A stretch of DNA of 64,000 nt from Curtobacterium sp. MR_MD2014 (lineage in GTDB: Bacteria; Actinomycetota; Actinomycetes; Actinomycetales; Microbacteriaceae): NCBI RefSeq assembly GCF_000772085.1, contig NZ_CP009755.1, forward strand, positions 558,001 to 622,000, in the 5' to 3' direction. This document shows, piece by piece, positions 25,852 to 34,940 of this stretch. A program made the translations under genes and the position numbers. How positions within the stretch are numbered: the stretch's first letter is position 1; the number at the start of each line of letters is the position of its first letter. Below the pieces are notes generated by a model. That model did not search any database and had not been told where the DNA came from. It saw only the letters and a program-made list of their open reading frames with translations.

Positions 25852-27309
25852 TCAGCTGAGCTGGTTCGCCTCCACCCACGACAGGTACTCCGGGCTCACC
25901 GTGCCGGTGACGTACTCACCGGTGAAGCAGCTCATCTCGAGGTCGGTGACGTCCGAGCCCTCGATGATCGCGTCACGCATGTCCGCGACCTCTTGGTAGA
26001 TGAGGTGGTCGCTGCCGAGCACGCGGTTGATCTCCGGGATCTTCCGGTCGTGCGCGATCAGCTCGGCGCGGGTCGGCATGTTGATGCCGTACACGTGCGG
26101 GTACCGGACCGGGGGAGCCGCGCTCGTGAACGTGACCTCGTTCGCACCGGCTGCCCGTGCCATCTCGACGATCTCGCGGCTCGTGGTGCCGCGGACGATC
26201 GAGTCGTCGACGATCAGGATGTTCTTGCCCTTGAACTCGGACGACATCGCGTTGAGCTTCTGGCGCACCGAACGCTTGCGCTCCGCCTGCCCGGGCATGA
26301 TGAACGTGCGGCCGACGTAGCGGTTCTTGAAGAAGCCCTCGCGGTAGTCGATGCCGAGCTTCTGCGCGACCTGCATGGCCGCGGGTCGGGACGAGTCCGG
26401 GATCGGCATGACCACGTCGATGTCCCCGGTCGGGGCGTACTGCGCGATCGTGTCGGCCAGGCGGTTGCCGAGACGGAGGCGGGCGTCGTAGACCGAGATG
26501 CCGTTCATGACGGAGTCGGGACGCGCGAGGTAGACGTACTCGAACGAGCACGGCACCAGGCGCGGGTCCTTCGCGCACTGGCGGGCGTGCATCTGGCCGT
26601 TCATCTCGATGAACACGGCCTCGCCCGGAGCGATGTCGCGGACGACCTCGTAGCCGCCGGACTCGAGCACGAGGGACTCGCTCGCGACGACCCACTCCGG
26701 CTGCCCGGCCTCGTCGAACTTGTGGCCGAGGATCAGCGGTCGGATGCCGTACGGGTCGCGGAACGCCAGCAGGCCGTGCCCGGCGATCGTGGCGATCGTG
26801 GCGTAGGAACCCTCGACGCGCTCGTGCACGCGCTCGACCGCGTCGAACACCTGACCGGCGTCGAGCTCGCTGCCGCGGACCTGGCCCTGGAGCTCGTGCG
26901 CCAGGACGTTGACCAACAGCTCGGTGTCGCTCGTCGTGTTGAGGTGACGGCGGTCGATGTCGAACAGCTCGCGGGTGAGCTCGCGGGTGTTCGTCAGGTT
27001 GCCGTTGTGCACGAGCACGATGCCGTAGGGCGCGTTCACGTAGAACGGCTGGGCCTCTTCCTCGTTGCTCGCGACGCCCTTCGTGGCGTACCGGACGTGT
27101 CCGAGCCCCATCGTGCCGAGCAGGGCACGCATGTCGCGGGTGCGGAATGCTTCACGGACGTGCCCACGCGTCTTGTGCATGTGGTGGACGCGACCCTCGA
27201 CCGTGGCGATGCCGGTCGAGTCCTGGCCCCGGTGCTGCAGGAGCAGCAGGGCGTCGTAGATGGATTGGTTGACGGGCCCCTGCGCAACGAGGCCGACGAT
27301 GCCGCACAT
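25852..27309 (-). CDS. purF: Amidophosphoribosyltransferase
   Basis: First committed step of purine synthesis: PRPP plus glutamine gives phosphoribosylamine. The 485-residue protein begins MCGIVGLVAQ, so Cys2 becomes the N-terminal nucleophile after removal of Met and there is no propeptide; this fixes the start at 27309. The glutaminase part has LLLQHRGQDSTGIA and VHNGNLTNTRELT; the PRPP-binding loop is NILIVDDSIVRGTTSREIV. It is divergent from purM with a 71-bp shared promoter region that contains a TAGGAT box (27330-27335). Confidence 0.97.
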   Translation of the reverse strand: MCGIVGLVAQGPVNQSIYDALLLLQHRGQDSTGIATVEGRVHHMHKTRGHVREAFRTRDMRALLGTMGLGHVRYATKGVASNEEEAQPFYVNAPYGIVLVHNGNLTNTRELTRELFDIDRRHLNTTSDTELLVNVLAHELQGQVRGSELDAGQVFDAVERVHERVEGSYATIATIAGHGLLAFRDPYGIRPLILGHKFDEAGQPEWVVASESLVLESGGYEVVRDIAPGEAVFIEMNGQMHARQCAKDPRLVPCSFEYVYLARPDSVMNGISVYDARLRLGNRLADTIAQYAPTGDIDVVMPIPDSSRPAAMQVAQKLGIDYREGFFKNRYVGRTFIMPGQAERKRSVRQKLNAMSSEFKGKNILIVDDSIVRGTTSREIVEMARAAGANEVTFTSAAPPVRYPHVYGINMPTRAELIAHDRKIPEINRVLGSDHLIYQEVADMRDAIIEGSDVTDLEMSCFTGEYVTGTVSPEYLSWVEANQLS

Positions 27310-27380
27310 TCGCGGAGTGCTCCAGACCGTAGGATCGGGTGGTACCGAACAAGTCTGCCATGCTCCGCGGAGGACCACGC

Positions 27381-28481
27381 ATGCCGAACCCGTACGCTGC
27401 CGCCGGTGTCGACACCGCCGCCGGTGACCTGGCCGTCGAACTCATGAAGTCCGCCGTCTCGGCGACCCACGACCCATCGGTGCTCGGTGGTGTCGGCGGG
27501 TTCGCCGGGCTCTACGACGTCTCGTTCCTCAAGGACTACGAGCGTCCGCTGCTCGCGACCTCGACCGACGGCGTCGGCACCAAGGTCGCCATCGCGCAGG
27601 CGATCGACAAGCACGACACGATCGGCCAGGACCTCGTCGGCATGGTCGTCGACGACATCGTCGTGGTGGGCGCGAAGCCGCTCTTCATGACGGACTACAT
27701 CGCCTGCGGCCGGGTCGTGCCGAACCGCATCGCCGACATCGTCGCCGGCATCGCCCGCGGCTGCTCGGCGACCGGGACCGCCCTGGTCGGCGGCGAGACG
27801 GCGGAGCACCCGGGGCTGCTCGGGCCGGACGACTACGACGTGGCGGGTGCCGCGACCGGTGTCGTCGAGGCCGGACGCCAGCTCGGCGCGCACCTCGTCG
27901 AGGACGGCGACGTCGTCGTGGCGATCGAGTCCTCCGGGCTGCACTCGAACGGGTACTCGCTGGTCCGGCACATCCTGTCCGGCAAGGGCATCGGGTACAC
28001 CGACCAGCTGCCGGAGTTCGGCGCGGGCGTCTCGGTGGGCGAAGCCCTGCTCGAGCCCACCCGGCTGTACACCGCGCCGCTGCTCGACCTGCTCGACGCC
28101 CGACCCGGCGTCGTCCACTCGCTGTCCCACGTCACCGGTGGTGGCATCGCCGCGAACCTGGCGCGGGTGCTGCCCGTCGGCACCTGGGTCGAGGTCGAGC
28201 GCTCGACGTGGACGCCCCCGACGGTGTTCCGGGTGCTCGCGGACATGGCGGGGACACCGGTGGAGGACACCGAGGGCACCTGGAACCTCGGCATCGGGAT
28301 GTTCGCGGTCGTCGCGGCGTCCTCGGCATCGGCGGTGCTCGACGACCTGCGGGCCGTGGGGCTGCCCGCGTGGACGGTCGGCACGGTGTCGACCTCGGCG
28401 CGGAACCTGGACGGGTTCGAGCAGGGTGCCAAGGGCGTCGACGGGGGAGCGGTCCGACTCGTCGGTTCCTACGCGGGCTGA
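27381..28481 (+). CDS. purM: Phosphoribosylformylglycinamidine cyclo-ligase (AIR synthetase)
   Basis: Step 5 of purine synthesis: FGAM plus ATP gives AIR. The 366-residue protein shows the family's ATP-binding block ATSTDGVGTKVAIAQAIDKH and the signatures FMTDYIACGRVVP, ALVGGETAEHPG and GLHSNGYSLVR. ATG at 27381 has GGAGG eight bases upstream and starts the conserved MPNPYAAAGVDTAAGD. It is divergent from purF and is followed by a 0.5-kb repeat-rich gap. Confidence 0.96.
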   Translation: MPNPYAAAGVDTAAGDLAVELMKSAVSATHDPSVLGGVGGFAGLYDVSFLKDYERPLLATSTDGVGTKVAIAQAIDKHDTIGQDLVGMVVDDIVVVGAKPLFMTDYIACGRVVPNRIADIVAGIARGCSATGTALVGGETAEHPGLLGPDDYDVAGAATGVVEAGRQLGAHLVEDGDVVVAIESSGLHSNGYSLVRHILSGKGIGYTDQLPEFGAGVSVGEALLEPTRLYTAPLLDLLDARPGVVHSLSHVTGGGIAANLARVLPVGTWVEVERSTWTPPTVFRVLADMAGTPVEDTEGTWNLGIGMFAVVAASSASAVLDDLRAVGLPAWTVGTVSTSARNLDGFEQGAKGVDGGAVRLVGSYAG

Positions 28482-28979
28482 GGCGCACCGCCCCGACCTC
28501 GTCGGCCGCGCGGCGTCGTGCGGTCGCGCCGAGCTGACGGCGTCGTGCGGTCGCGCGGCGTCACCGTCTGCGCCGAGCTGACGGCGTCGGCGATGTTCCA
28601 CCGGTACCGGCGCGGCCGTCCTGGTCGCACGACATGCCGCGTGCGATCGTTCGGGTCGCACGACATGCCGCTCATGTCGAAGGTGAGCGGCAAGTCGTGC
28701 GACCGAAGCTCGCCGCCGCGTGCGGTGGTGCGGCGAGGTCGACCCGCTCGGGCCGGCGTCGGCGATGTTCCACCGGTGCCGGCGCGGCCGTCCTGGTCGC
28801 ACGACCTGCCGCGTGCGATCGTTCGGGTCGCGCGAACTGCCGCTCATGTCGAAGGTGAGTGGCAAGTCGTGCGACCAGGGCTCGAGCCCAGCGAGCTGGA
28901 CGTGCCCGCCGACCGCCGGTGCCCGCGCACACGACGACGCCGCGCGACCCCGGAGGGTGCGCGGCGTCGACGGTCCGGG
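28482..28979. repeat. Repeat-rich spacer with two 122-bp near-identical copies
   Basis: Two copies of a 122-bp unit, 28583-28704 and 28755-28876, agree at about 95%. Each starts GGCGTCGGCGATGTTCCACC and ends GGCAAGTCGTGCGACC. Within each, a 21-base arm beginning GGTCGCACGACATGCCGCTC pairs with the closing arm (one mismatch in copy 1), forming a large hairpin with a 9-base loop. Shorter repeats (GCCGAGCTGACGGCGTC twice, 28529 and 28573 area) lie before them. No protein is supported; it looks like a REP/BIME-type intergenic element. Confidence 0.8.
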
Positions 28980-29201
28980 TCAGGCGGACTTGTCCTGGTC
29001 CTGCTGGGGCTCGAACTCGTCCTCGTCGTCGCCCGGTTCCTCACCGTACTGGTCAGCCCAGCGGTCGACGTAGGAGTTCTCGTCCGAGTGTTGCCCGGCG
29101 GAGAGCTCTCGCTCGAGCGCACCGTAGTTCGTGTCCGGACTGAAGTACTTCAGCTCCCGGGCGACCTTGGTGTGCTTTGCCTTCTGACGGCCGCGCCCCA
29201 T
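28980..29201 (-). CDS. DUF3073 protein
   Basis: A 73-residue charged protein: an N-terminal basic patch (GRGRQKAKHTKVARELKYFS), then DTNYGALERELSAGQ and an acidic tail (EEPGDDEDEFEPQQDQD). This matches DUF3073, an actinobacterial small protein of unknown role that usually lies beside purM and purF, as here. The basic head suggests nucleic-acid contact, which is inference. Confidence 0.88.
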   Translation of the reverse strand: MGRGRQKAKHTKVARELKYFSPDTNYGALERELSAGQHSDENSYVDRWADQYGEEPGDDEDEFEPQQDQDKSA

Positions 29202-29370
29202 GCGTGACCCCCTCGTGATCGGCTCTGGTCCGGTCCTGGCGGGTGCATGGTTGCCACCCGGGGAACCGAACGGTTCGTGGTTTGAAATCTGCCGATCACT
29301 CTACCATGTACCCCGTTCCCCACCTGCCCATCGGCGTCCCCCGTCGGCCGGTCGCAGAGGTGACCAGGGC

Positions 29371-29811
29371 TCACGCCGCGAGCGGCTCCGGCACGCCCCG
29401 CTTCCGCCGTGCCGAGCGCAGGACGAGGGCGTCGAGCGAGAACCGCCCGGGTCCGGTCAGGGCGATCGCGAGCGAGGCGACGGCGAGCACGAGCACGTAC
29501 TCGAAGCCGCCGTCCTGGGCGAAGAAGCCGGCGGTCGCGTGGGCGAGCAGGCCCGCGACGACCATGTCGACCGCGAGCAGCAGTCCGACGACCCGTGTCG
29601 CGACGCCGACCACGAGCAGGATCCCGCCGACGAGCTCGAGGCCGGCGACGAGGGGTGCCGCGACCTCGGCGAGCGGGACGCCCATGCCCGAGAAGCCCTG
29701 CGCGACGCCGGGGATCCCCTGCGCGAACTTCTGGGCGCCGTGTGCGGTGAACACCACGCCGAGGACGATGCGGAGCGCGGTCAGGCCGATGGAGGTCGAT
29801 GTCGTTCGCAT
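29371..29811 (-). CDS. DoxX family membrane protein
   Basis: A 146-residue protein with four membrane helices and the DoxX signature: ALRIVLGVVFTAHGAQKFAQ, then LVAGLELVGGILLVVGVATR and GFFAQDGGFEYVLVLAVASL, ending in GPGRFSLDALV. DoxX-like proteins are membrane subunits linked to thiosulfate or disulfide redox metabolism in some bacteria, but most are uncharacterised. ATG at 29811 follows a GGAGG-poor region; upstream ATG codons in the same frame fall outside the conserved domain. Confidence 0.87.
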   Translation of the reverse strand: MRTTSTSIGLTALRIVLGVVFTAHGAQKFAQGIPGVAQGFSGMGVPLAEVAAPLVAGLELVGGILLVVGVATRVVGLLLAVDMVVAGLLAHATAGFFAQDGGFEYVLVLAVASLAIALTGPGRFSLDALVLRSARRKRGVPEPLAA

Positions 29812-29891
29812 GGCGAAGACGCTATGCGGTGACGTGTCATCGACCCGAGGCCCTCGGGGCATTGTCCGCACTCGGCCAGGGGGCACCCAGA

Positions 29892-29966
29892 CGTCGGTCC
29901 GCCGAATCGGGGACCGACGCTCAGGAACGACCGACGCCGGTCCACCACAGCGGGGACCGGCGTCGG
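29892..29966. terminator. Two tandem hairpins, likely terminator of the DUF3072 gene
   Basis: Hairpin 1: CGTCGGTCC (29892-29900) pairs with GGACCGACG (29911-29919) around a 10-base loop. Hairpin 2: CCGACGCCGGTCC (29931-29943) pairs with GGACCGGCGTCGG (29954-29966), also with a 10-base loop. Both are GC-rich and lie between the DUF3072 stop and the DoxX start on the minus strand. Confidence 0.6.
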
Positions 29967-29982
29967 GCGACAGGGTGTCGCG

Positions 29983-30249
29983 TCAGGAGTCCGCGCCGCG
30001 CCCGGTCTGCTGCTGCAGGCGGTCGATGTGCTCGGACGCCTCGGCCTTGCTGAGGTCCGCGGGGAGCTCCTCGCCGGCCTCGCGGGCGAGGGTGTCGAGG
30101 TAGCTGCGCTGCGGGCCGGTCATGGGCTCGTCGCCGGTCACCCACTGCTCCGGGTCCTTGCTCGCGGTCGTCGAGGGGTCGGGACGCTCGCCGCCCAGGG
30201 TCTCGCCCTGGTGCGACTCGTCGGGGGTCTGGTCTGCTGCGTCGGTCAT
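29983..30249 (-). CDS. DUF3072 protein
   Basis: An 88-residue acidic protein. Its second half (VTGDEPMTGPQRSYLDTLAR, then EELPADLSKAEASEHIDRLQ) matches the DUF3072 family, small soluble proteins with two helices and a conserved TGPQ..YL motif. The TGPQRSYLDTLAREAG and DLSKAEASEHIDRLQ parts resemble the SAP-like helices seen in some DNA-binding modules, but function is unknown. The start at 30249 is the ATG that begins MTDAADQTPDESHQGE. Confidence 0.8.
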   Translation of the reverse strand: MTDAADQTPDESHQGETLGGERPDPSTTASKDPEQWVTGDEPMTGPQRSYLDTLAREAGEELPADLSKAEASEHIDRLQQQTGRGADS

Positions 30250-30356
30250 GGCGCTGAACCTACGCGCGACGCCGGACACGACACGCAGCGAGGACGTCCC
30301 CCAGGGGACGTCCGCCGGCACGCGGACCGGGCTCCCGACCAGGCGGACGGCGGCGC

Positions 30357-31112
30357 TCAGACCGGCGTCGCCGTGTAGCGCACGAGGTCCGGTCCGACGC
30401 CGCTCGTCGCGATCGGCACCTCGTCGCCGCCCTGCTCGATCCAGATCGTCGCCGCCCGCTCGTCGATCCGGACGACCTCGTGCAACGACCCGTCGATGAG
30501 CACCGCCGCCCGCACGGACACCTGCCCGGTGGACGCCCGGGGCGGCAGCCCGGCCACGTCGGCGTCGTACGCGGCGTACCGACCGGGGGAGAGGAACGGC
30601 GAGACCGGGGTGGTCACGACCTCGAGACCACCCTTGACGGCGCGCACGGCGACCAGGCGCACCGCCTGGTCGGTGGGTAGGGGGACGTCGACCACCGGGG
30701 CGTCGACCGGACCGGCCAGTGCACGGAAGGCGGGCCGACCGTCGGGGGCGAGCAGTCCCTCCAGGCCGTCGATCCGCACGCGACCGCGGCCACGCGAGTC
30801 GGCGTAGAGCCCCGGCTCGAGCCCGGAGCGGCGTGCCTCGAGCCGCGTGACCACGACGCGGTCCGGTCGGTACCAGTCGCGGAGTGTGGCCGGGTCGACC
30901 CAGCCGATGCTGGCGACCCCGCGGGCGAGGTCGGCGCGGTCGTCGGCGGGGCGTTCGTCGAGGGCTCCGAGCGGGTGCTCACCGCGCACGGCGACGAGTC
31001 CGGCGTACGGTCCGGCCACCGGTGGTTCGTGGTCGAGCACCTCGACGCGCTTCGACACCTTGCCGCCGTGGCCGTCGAAGGTCGCGAAGGTGCGCAGGTC
31101 GGAGATCGTCAT
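30357..31112 (-). CDS. Hypothetical protein, operon partner of the APC permease
   Basis: A 251-residue soluble protein with no recognised family. It is rich in short beta strands, many ending in RLxAVRAVKGGLEVV or VRIDERAATIWI patterns, with a central RGRVRIDGLEGLLAPDGRP; a repeated-strand, possibly OB- or SH3-like fold is likely. No signal peptide, membrane helix or catalytic motif was seen. Its ATG lies only 13 bp after the APC permease stop on the same strand, so it is probably co-transcribed and functionally linked to that transporter. Confidence 0.65.
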   Translation of the reverse strand: MTISDLRTFATFDGHGGKVSKRVEVLDHEPPVAGPYAGLVAVRGEHPLGALDERPADDRADLARGVASIGWVDPATLRDWYRPDRVVVTRLEARRSGLEPGLYADSRGRGRVRIDGLEGLLAPDGRPAFRALAGPVDAPVVDVPLPTDQAVRLVAVRAVKGGLEVVTTPVSPFLSPGRYAAYDADVAGLPPRASTGQVSVRAAVLIDGSLHEVVRIDERAATIWIEQGGDEVPIATSGVGPDLVRYTATPV

Positions 31113-31125
31113 GTCGCCGACGATG

Positions 31126-33366
31126 CTACGACCGGCCGCCGTCACGGCGTGCAGGTGTGGCGACGAGGAGGTGCACCTCGCCCGTGCACTGGGTCGGGTC
31201 GACGCCCTCCGCGGGACCGGCGGGACGCGACGCCCGCCGCGGCTGCAGGCCGTCGCGCTGCGCCGGCGACCCCACCGGCTGCAGGCTGTTCCGCTGGACG
31301 GACCGGAGCAGACGGTCCTCCTGCGCGTCGTGGTGGGACACGCCCTGCGGCGAGCGGCGGAGTGCCGGCCGGACCGGCTCACCGCGGCGTTCCTGCCCCG
31401 GCAGCGGACGGGAGCGCCGGCCGTAGAGCAGTTCCGACGAGTCGAGCAGCCACGGCACCAGGGCCACGGTCACCCCGTGCACCAGCAGGAGCTTCTTGCG
31501 GATCCGGCGCCCGCGGTGGTTGTGCAGCAGGGTCTCCCACCAGTGCCCGACGACGAAGACCGGCGTGTAGACGGTGACGACCTCGGACCCGTGCTCGGCC
31601 CGGTGCGCCTTGATGTACCGGATGAGCGGCATCGAGATGTCGCGGTAGGGACTCGGCACGACGGTGAGCGGGACCTCGATCCCGTGCTCGACCCACTGCT
31701 CCTGCAGCCGGCGGGCCTCGGCGTCGTCGATCGCGACGTGCACCGCCTCGAGTCCGGCGTGCTGTGCCGCGATGGCGTAGTCGATCGCCTTGAGCACCGG
31801 CTTCTGGAGTGTGTTGACGAGGACGATCGCGTGGTCGCCGGTCGCGCCGAACTGCGTGTCGACGTCCGCCTCGACCTCGTGCGAGACGTCGCGGTAGTAC
31901 CGGTTGACGCCGAGCATGAGGACGAACAGCACGGGCATGATCACGAACACGAGCCAGGCGCCGTGCGTGAACTTCGTGATGGTGACGACGACGAGCACGA
32001 CGAAGGTGGAGGTCGCGCCGATCGCGTTGATCGTCAGCGAGCGCCACACCTGTCCGCGGTCGACGGGCTCGTCCGCGCTGCCGTCGCGGTCCGAGCGCAG
32101 CAGGCGCAGCCAGTGCCGGACCATGCCGGTCTGGCCGAGCGTGAACGACACGAAGACGCCGATGATGTACAGCTGGATGAGACTCGTGACGTTCGCGCGG
32201 TAGACCACGAGCAGCGCGACCGCGACGAGCGCGAGCACGATGACGCCGTTCGAGTAGATGAGGCGGTCGCCGCGGGTCGACAGGGCCTTCGGCGCGTAGG
32301 AGTCCCGCGCCAGGATCGAGCCGAGCAGCGGGAAGCCGTTGAAGGCCGTGTTCGCGGCGAGGAGCAGGACCGCGGCCGTCGTCGCCTGGACGACGAAGAA
32401 CAGCACGCTGCCGCCACCGAAGGTCGCGGCGGCGATCTGCGCGATGAGCGAGCGCTGCGGTGTGGTCGCGCACGCGGTGAAGCCCTGCAGGTCGCACGCG
32501 CGCTCGGCGTAGTGCACGTGCGAGACGAGCGCGAGCGTGATGAGCCCGACGAACAGCACGATCGCGATCGAGCCCATGAGCACCAGCGTCGTCTGGGCGT
32601 TGCGGATCTTCGGGCGACGGAAGGCCTGCACGCCGTTCGCGATCGCCTCGACACCGGTCAGGGCCGAGCAGCCGGACGCGAACGCGCGCAGGAGCAGCAG
32701 CACGAAGGCCGCCTGCGTCGTGTGCTCGACGTTGTCGATCGTGTACGCGGCGGACTCGGCGACGGGGGCGTTGCCGAGGGCGGTGCGGACCAGGCCGGTG
32801 ACGACCATGACGAACACCGAGCCGACGAACAGGTAGGTCGGCACCGCGAACGCCTTGCTCGACTCGCGGACGCCGCGCAGGTTCACCCCGGCGAGCAGCA
32901 CGACGAAGGCGACCGCGAGCTCGACGCGGAACGGGTCGAGTGTCGGCAGGGCCGAGATGATGTTGTCCACGCCCGAGGCCACCGACACGGCGACCGTCAT
33001 GACGTAGTCGACGAGCAGCGCGCTCGCCACGACGAGGCCGGCCTTCTCGCCGAGGTTCCGGTGGGCGACCTCGTAGTCGCCACCGCCGGACGGGTAGGCC
33101 TTGACGAGCTGCCGGTAGGACGCGACGACCACGACGAGCAGCAGCACCACCACGGCCGCGACCCACGGGGCGAAGGTCAGGAACGCCATCCCGCCGAGCA
33201 GCAGGATCATGAGGAGCTCCTGCGGGGCGTACGCCACGCTCGACAGCGGGTCGCTCGCGAAGATCGGCAGCGCCAGGTGCTTCGGGAGGAGCTGTCCCTC
33301 GAGCTTCTCGGAGGGCAGGGGATCGCCGATCAGTCGCGCCTTGAGCGACCGGATCTCGTTCGTCAC
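31126..33366 (-). CDS. APC family permease with cytoplasmic USP-like domain
   Basis: A 746-residue membrane protein. Around twelve helices occupy residues 40-500 (the second half of the N-terminal consensus reads SVAYAPQELLMILLLGG, then YPSGGGDYEVAHRNLGEKAG). A cytoplasmic domain of about 150 residues (GDHAIVLVNTLQKPVLKAID, then HVAIDDAEARRLQEQW) resembles universal-stress-protein regulation domains of amino-acid/potassium permeases. A long basic, Arg-rich tail ends the protein. It may transport amino acids or cations. GTG at 33366 (VTNEIRSLKAR) is preferred because the TTG nine bases earlier lies too close to its GTAGG. Confidence 0.85.
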   Translation of the reverse strand: MTNEIRSLKARLIGDPLPSEKLEGQLLPKHLALPIFASDPLSSVAYAPQELLMILLLGGMAFLTFAPWVAAVVVLLLVVVVASYRQLVKAYPSGGGDYEVAHRNLGEKAGLVVASALLVDYVMTVAVSVASGVDNIISALPTLDPFRVELAVAFVVLLAGVNLRGVRESSKAFAVPTYLFVGSVFVMVVTGLVRTALGNAPVAESAAYTIDNVEHTTQAAFVLLLLRAFASGCSALTGVEAIANGVQAFRRPKIRNAQTTLVLMGSIAIVLFVGLITLALVSHVHYAERACDLQGFTACATTPQRSLIAQIAAATFGGGSVLFFVVQATTAAVLLLAANTAFNGFPLLGSILARDSYAPKALSTRGDRLIYSNGVIVLALVAVALLVVYRANVTSLIQLYIIGVFVSFTLGQTGMVRHWLRLLRSDRDGSADEPVDRGQVWRSLTINAIGATSTFVVLVVVTITKFTHGAWLVFVIMPVLFVLMLGVNRYYRDVSHEVEADVDTQFGATGDHAIVLVNTLQKPVLKAIDYAIAAQHAGLEAVHVAIDDAEARRLQEQWVEHGIEVPLTVVPSPYRDISMPLIRYIKAHRAEHGSEVVTVYTPVFVVGHWWETLLHNHRGRRIRKKLLLVHGVTVALVPWLLDSSELLYGRRSRPLPGQERRGEPVRPALRRSPQGVSHHDAQEDRLLRSVQRNSLQPVGSPAQRDGLQPRRASRPAGPAEGVDPTQCTGEVHLLVATPARRDGGRS

Positions 33367-33503
33367 GAGCGGCAAACCTACTCAGTTGCGCGCCCGAGTC
33401 AACACTGTGGGAACGGACAGGCGGCGACGGCCGTGCGCCGGACGCACGTCGACGGGCAGCGGACGGGAGGCGCGGCTCGCCACCACCCGTCCGCCGGCGG
33501 CCG

Positions 33504-34085
33504 TCAGACGGAGCGGCGCAGGGCCTCCAGGCCGTCCCGCAGGCGCGTCACCGTGTCCTCGGTGAGCGTCCCGCGCGTCGCGCGGCGACGCAGGTCCGCC
33601 CGGACCTGCTGCCGGAACGCGGCGATCGCCATCTCGACCTCGCGCAGGGCGCGGGCGCCCTCCGTCGGGACGTCGACGGGCTCGTCGGCGGTCTGACCGC
33701 GCGGGGCCTGGGCGCTCGCGGCGAGGTCCGCTCGGAGCGAGCGCATGGCCTCGCCGACCGAGGCGCGGACGCCGTCGGCCAGGGACCGCACCGAGTCGGC
33801 GACCCCGGACTCGACCGCGGCGAGCTCCTCGGCGCGGGCGTCGAGCTCGGCGCGGCCGGCGTCGGTGATCGCGTACACGGTCTTGCGGCCGTCGACGGTC
33901 TTGGTGACGAGCCCCTCGGACTCGAGCTTGGCGAGCCGCGGGTACACGGTGCCGGCGCTCGGGACGTACGCGCCGCCGAAGCGCTCGCCGAGGGCCTGGA
34001 TGAGCTCGTAGCCGTGCATGGGGCGGTCGGCGAGCATGGCGAGCAGTGACAGGCGCAGGTGACCGTGCGCGAAGACGGGGCTCAT
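33504..34085 (-). CDS. PadR family transcriptional regulator
   Basis: A 193-residue repressor with a winged helix (LSLLAMLADRPMHGYELIQA, then SAGTVYPRLAKLESEGLVTK) and a C-terminal helical segment that ends in a coiled-coil-like charged stretch (RQQVRADLRRRATRGT). It is coupled by a 4-bp overlap to the DUF4097 gene upstream. The pair probably autoregulates through the 12-bp inverted repeat at 34941-34984. Confidence 0.9.
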   Translation of the reverse strand: MSPVFAHGHLRLSLLAMLADRPMHGYELIQALGERFGGAYVPSAGTVYPRLAKLESEGLVTKTVDGRKTVYAITDAGRAELDARAEELAAVESGVADSVRSLADGVRASVGEAMRSLRADLAASAQAPRGQTADEPVDVPTEGARALREVEMAIAAFRQQVRADLRRRATRGTLTEDTVTRLRDGLEALRRSV

Positions 34086-34927
34086 TCGGACGCCTCCGCG
34101 CCGGTCGGGGCGTCCGTCGGGGCGGCCGGGGCGGGCGGGGCGTGCAGGACCGCGACGTCGCCCGAGACCGAGTTGACCTTGAGGTCGAGCCACTGCCCGC
34201 TCAGCTCGCCGCCCTGCTTGACGTACGAGCCGCGGACGCCGCGGATCTCGGAGTCGTCGAACTGCAGCTTGCCGGACGCGGTGCTGACGGTGCAGCGGTA
34301 GGGGACGCCGTCCTCGAGCCGGACGCTCACCGAACCGGACACGGTGTTGATGCGTGCGGCGTCCGGGGTGCCCTGCAGGTCGAGCACCACGTCGGCGTTC
34401 ACCCCGTCGGCCGTGAGGCGCGGGATCGCGCCCGTCGCCACGACGTCGCCCGACACGGTGCGGACCGTCAGTGCGCCGTCGAGGTCGCGGACCGTGGTCG
34501 CCCCGGAGACGGCGTGCACGGCGAGGTCGCCCGCGAGCCCGTCGACGACGACGTCGCCCGAGACGGTGTTCACCGAGGCGCCGCGGTTCGTGCCGGAGAG
34601 CAGCGCCCCCGCGGAGACGACGCCGACCGTGACCCGTGCGTCGCGGGGGACCAGCACGCTGACGTCGGCGGTGGCGCGACCGCGGAACGACCTGAGGAAG
34701 CCGAGCGGGTCGTCCCACCGGACCTGCGGGTGGTCGATGGTGAGCGTGTCGCCGTCCAGCTCGATCTTGAGCGGCTTGCCGGACACGCCGTGCACCTCCA
34801 CCCGGGCGGTCGGTTCGTCGTGGGCCACGACGTCGACCTGCCCACCGGCGAGCCCGACGCGCAGGGCGCGGACGATGCCGGTGTCGATCACCTTGGGCTC
34901 CTCGACGAGCCACTTCTCCTGGGCCAT
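34082..34927 (-). CDS. DUF4097 beta-strand repeat protein
   Basis: A 281-residue soluble protein made of repeated short strands with the family-typical VNTVSGDVVVDG, HAVSGATTVRDL, RTVSGDVVATG and INTVSGSVSVRL units. This is the DUF4097/YvlB beta-helix fold often found with PadR regulators and envelope-stress genes. There is no signal peptide. It heads a two-gene operon with the PadR repressor. Confidence 0.9.
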   Translation of the reverse strand: MAQEKWLVEEPKVIDTGIVRALRVGLAGGQVDVVAHDEPTARVEVHGVSGKPLKIELDGDTLTIDHPQVRWDDPLGFLRSFRGRATADVSVLVPRDARVTVGVVSAGALLSGTNRGASVNTVSGDVVVDGLAGDLAVHAVSGATTVRDLDGALTVRTVSGDVVATGAIPRLTADGVNADVVLDLQGTPDAARINTVSGSVSVRLEDGVPYRCTVSTASGKLQFDDSEIRGVRGSYVKQGGELSGQWLDLKVNSVSGDVAVLHAPPAPAAPTDAPTGAEASE

Positions 34928-34940
34928 GTTGCCTCCTCGA

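Noticed and set aside
28500..28870. Insertion sequence with terminal repeats
   Set aside because: The two 122-bp copies flank no transposase frame; the region is better explained as REP-like repeats.
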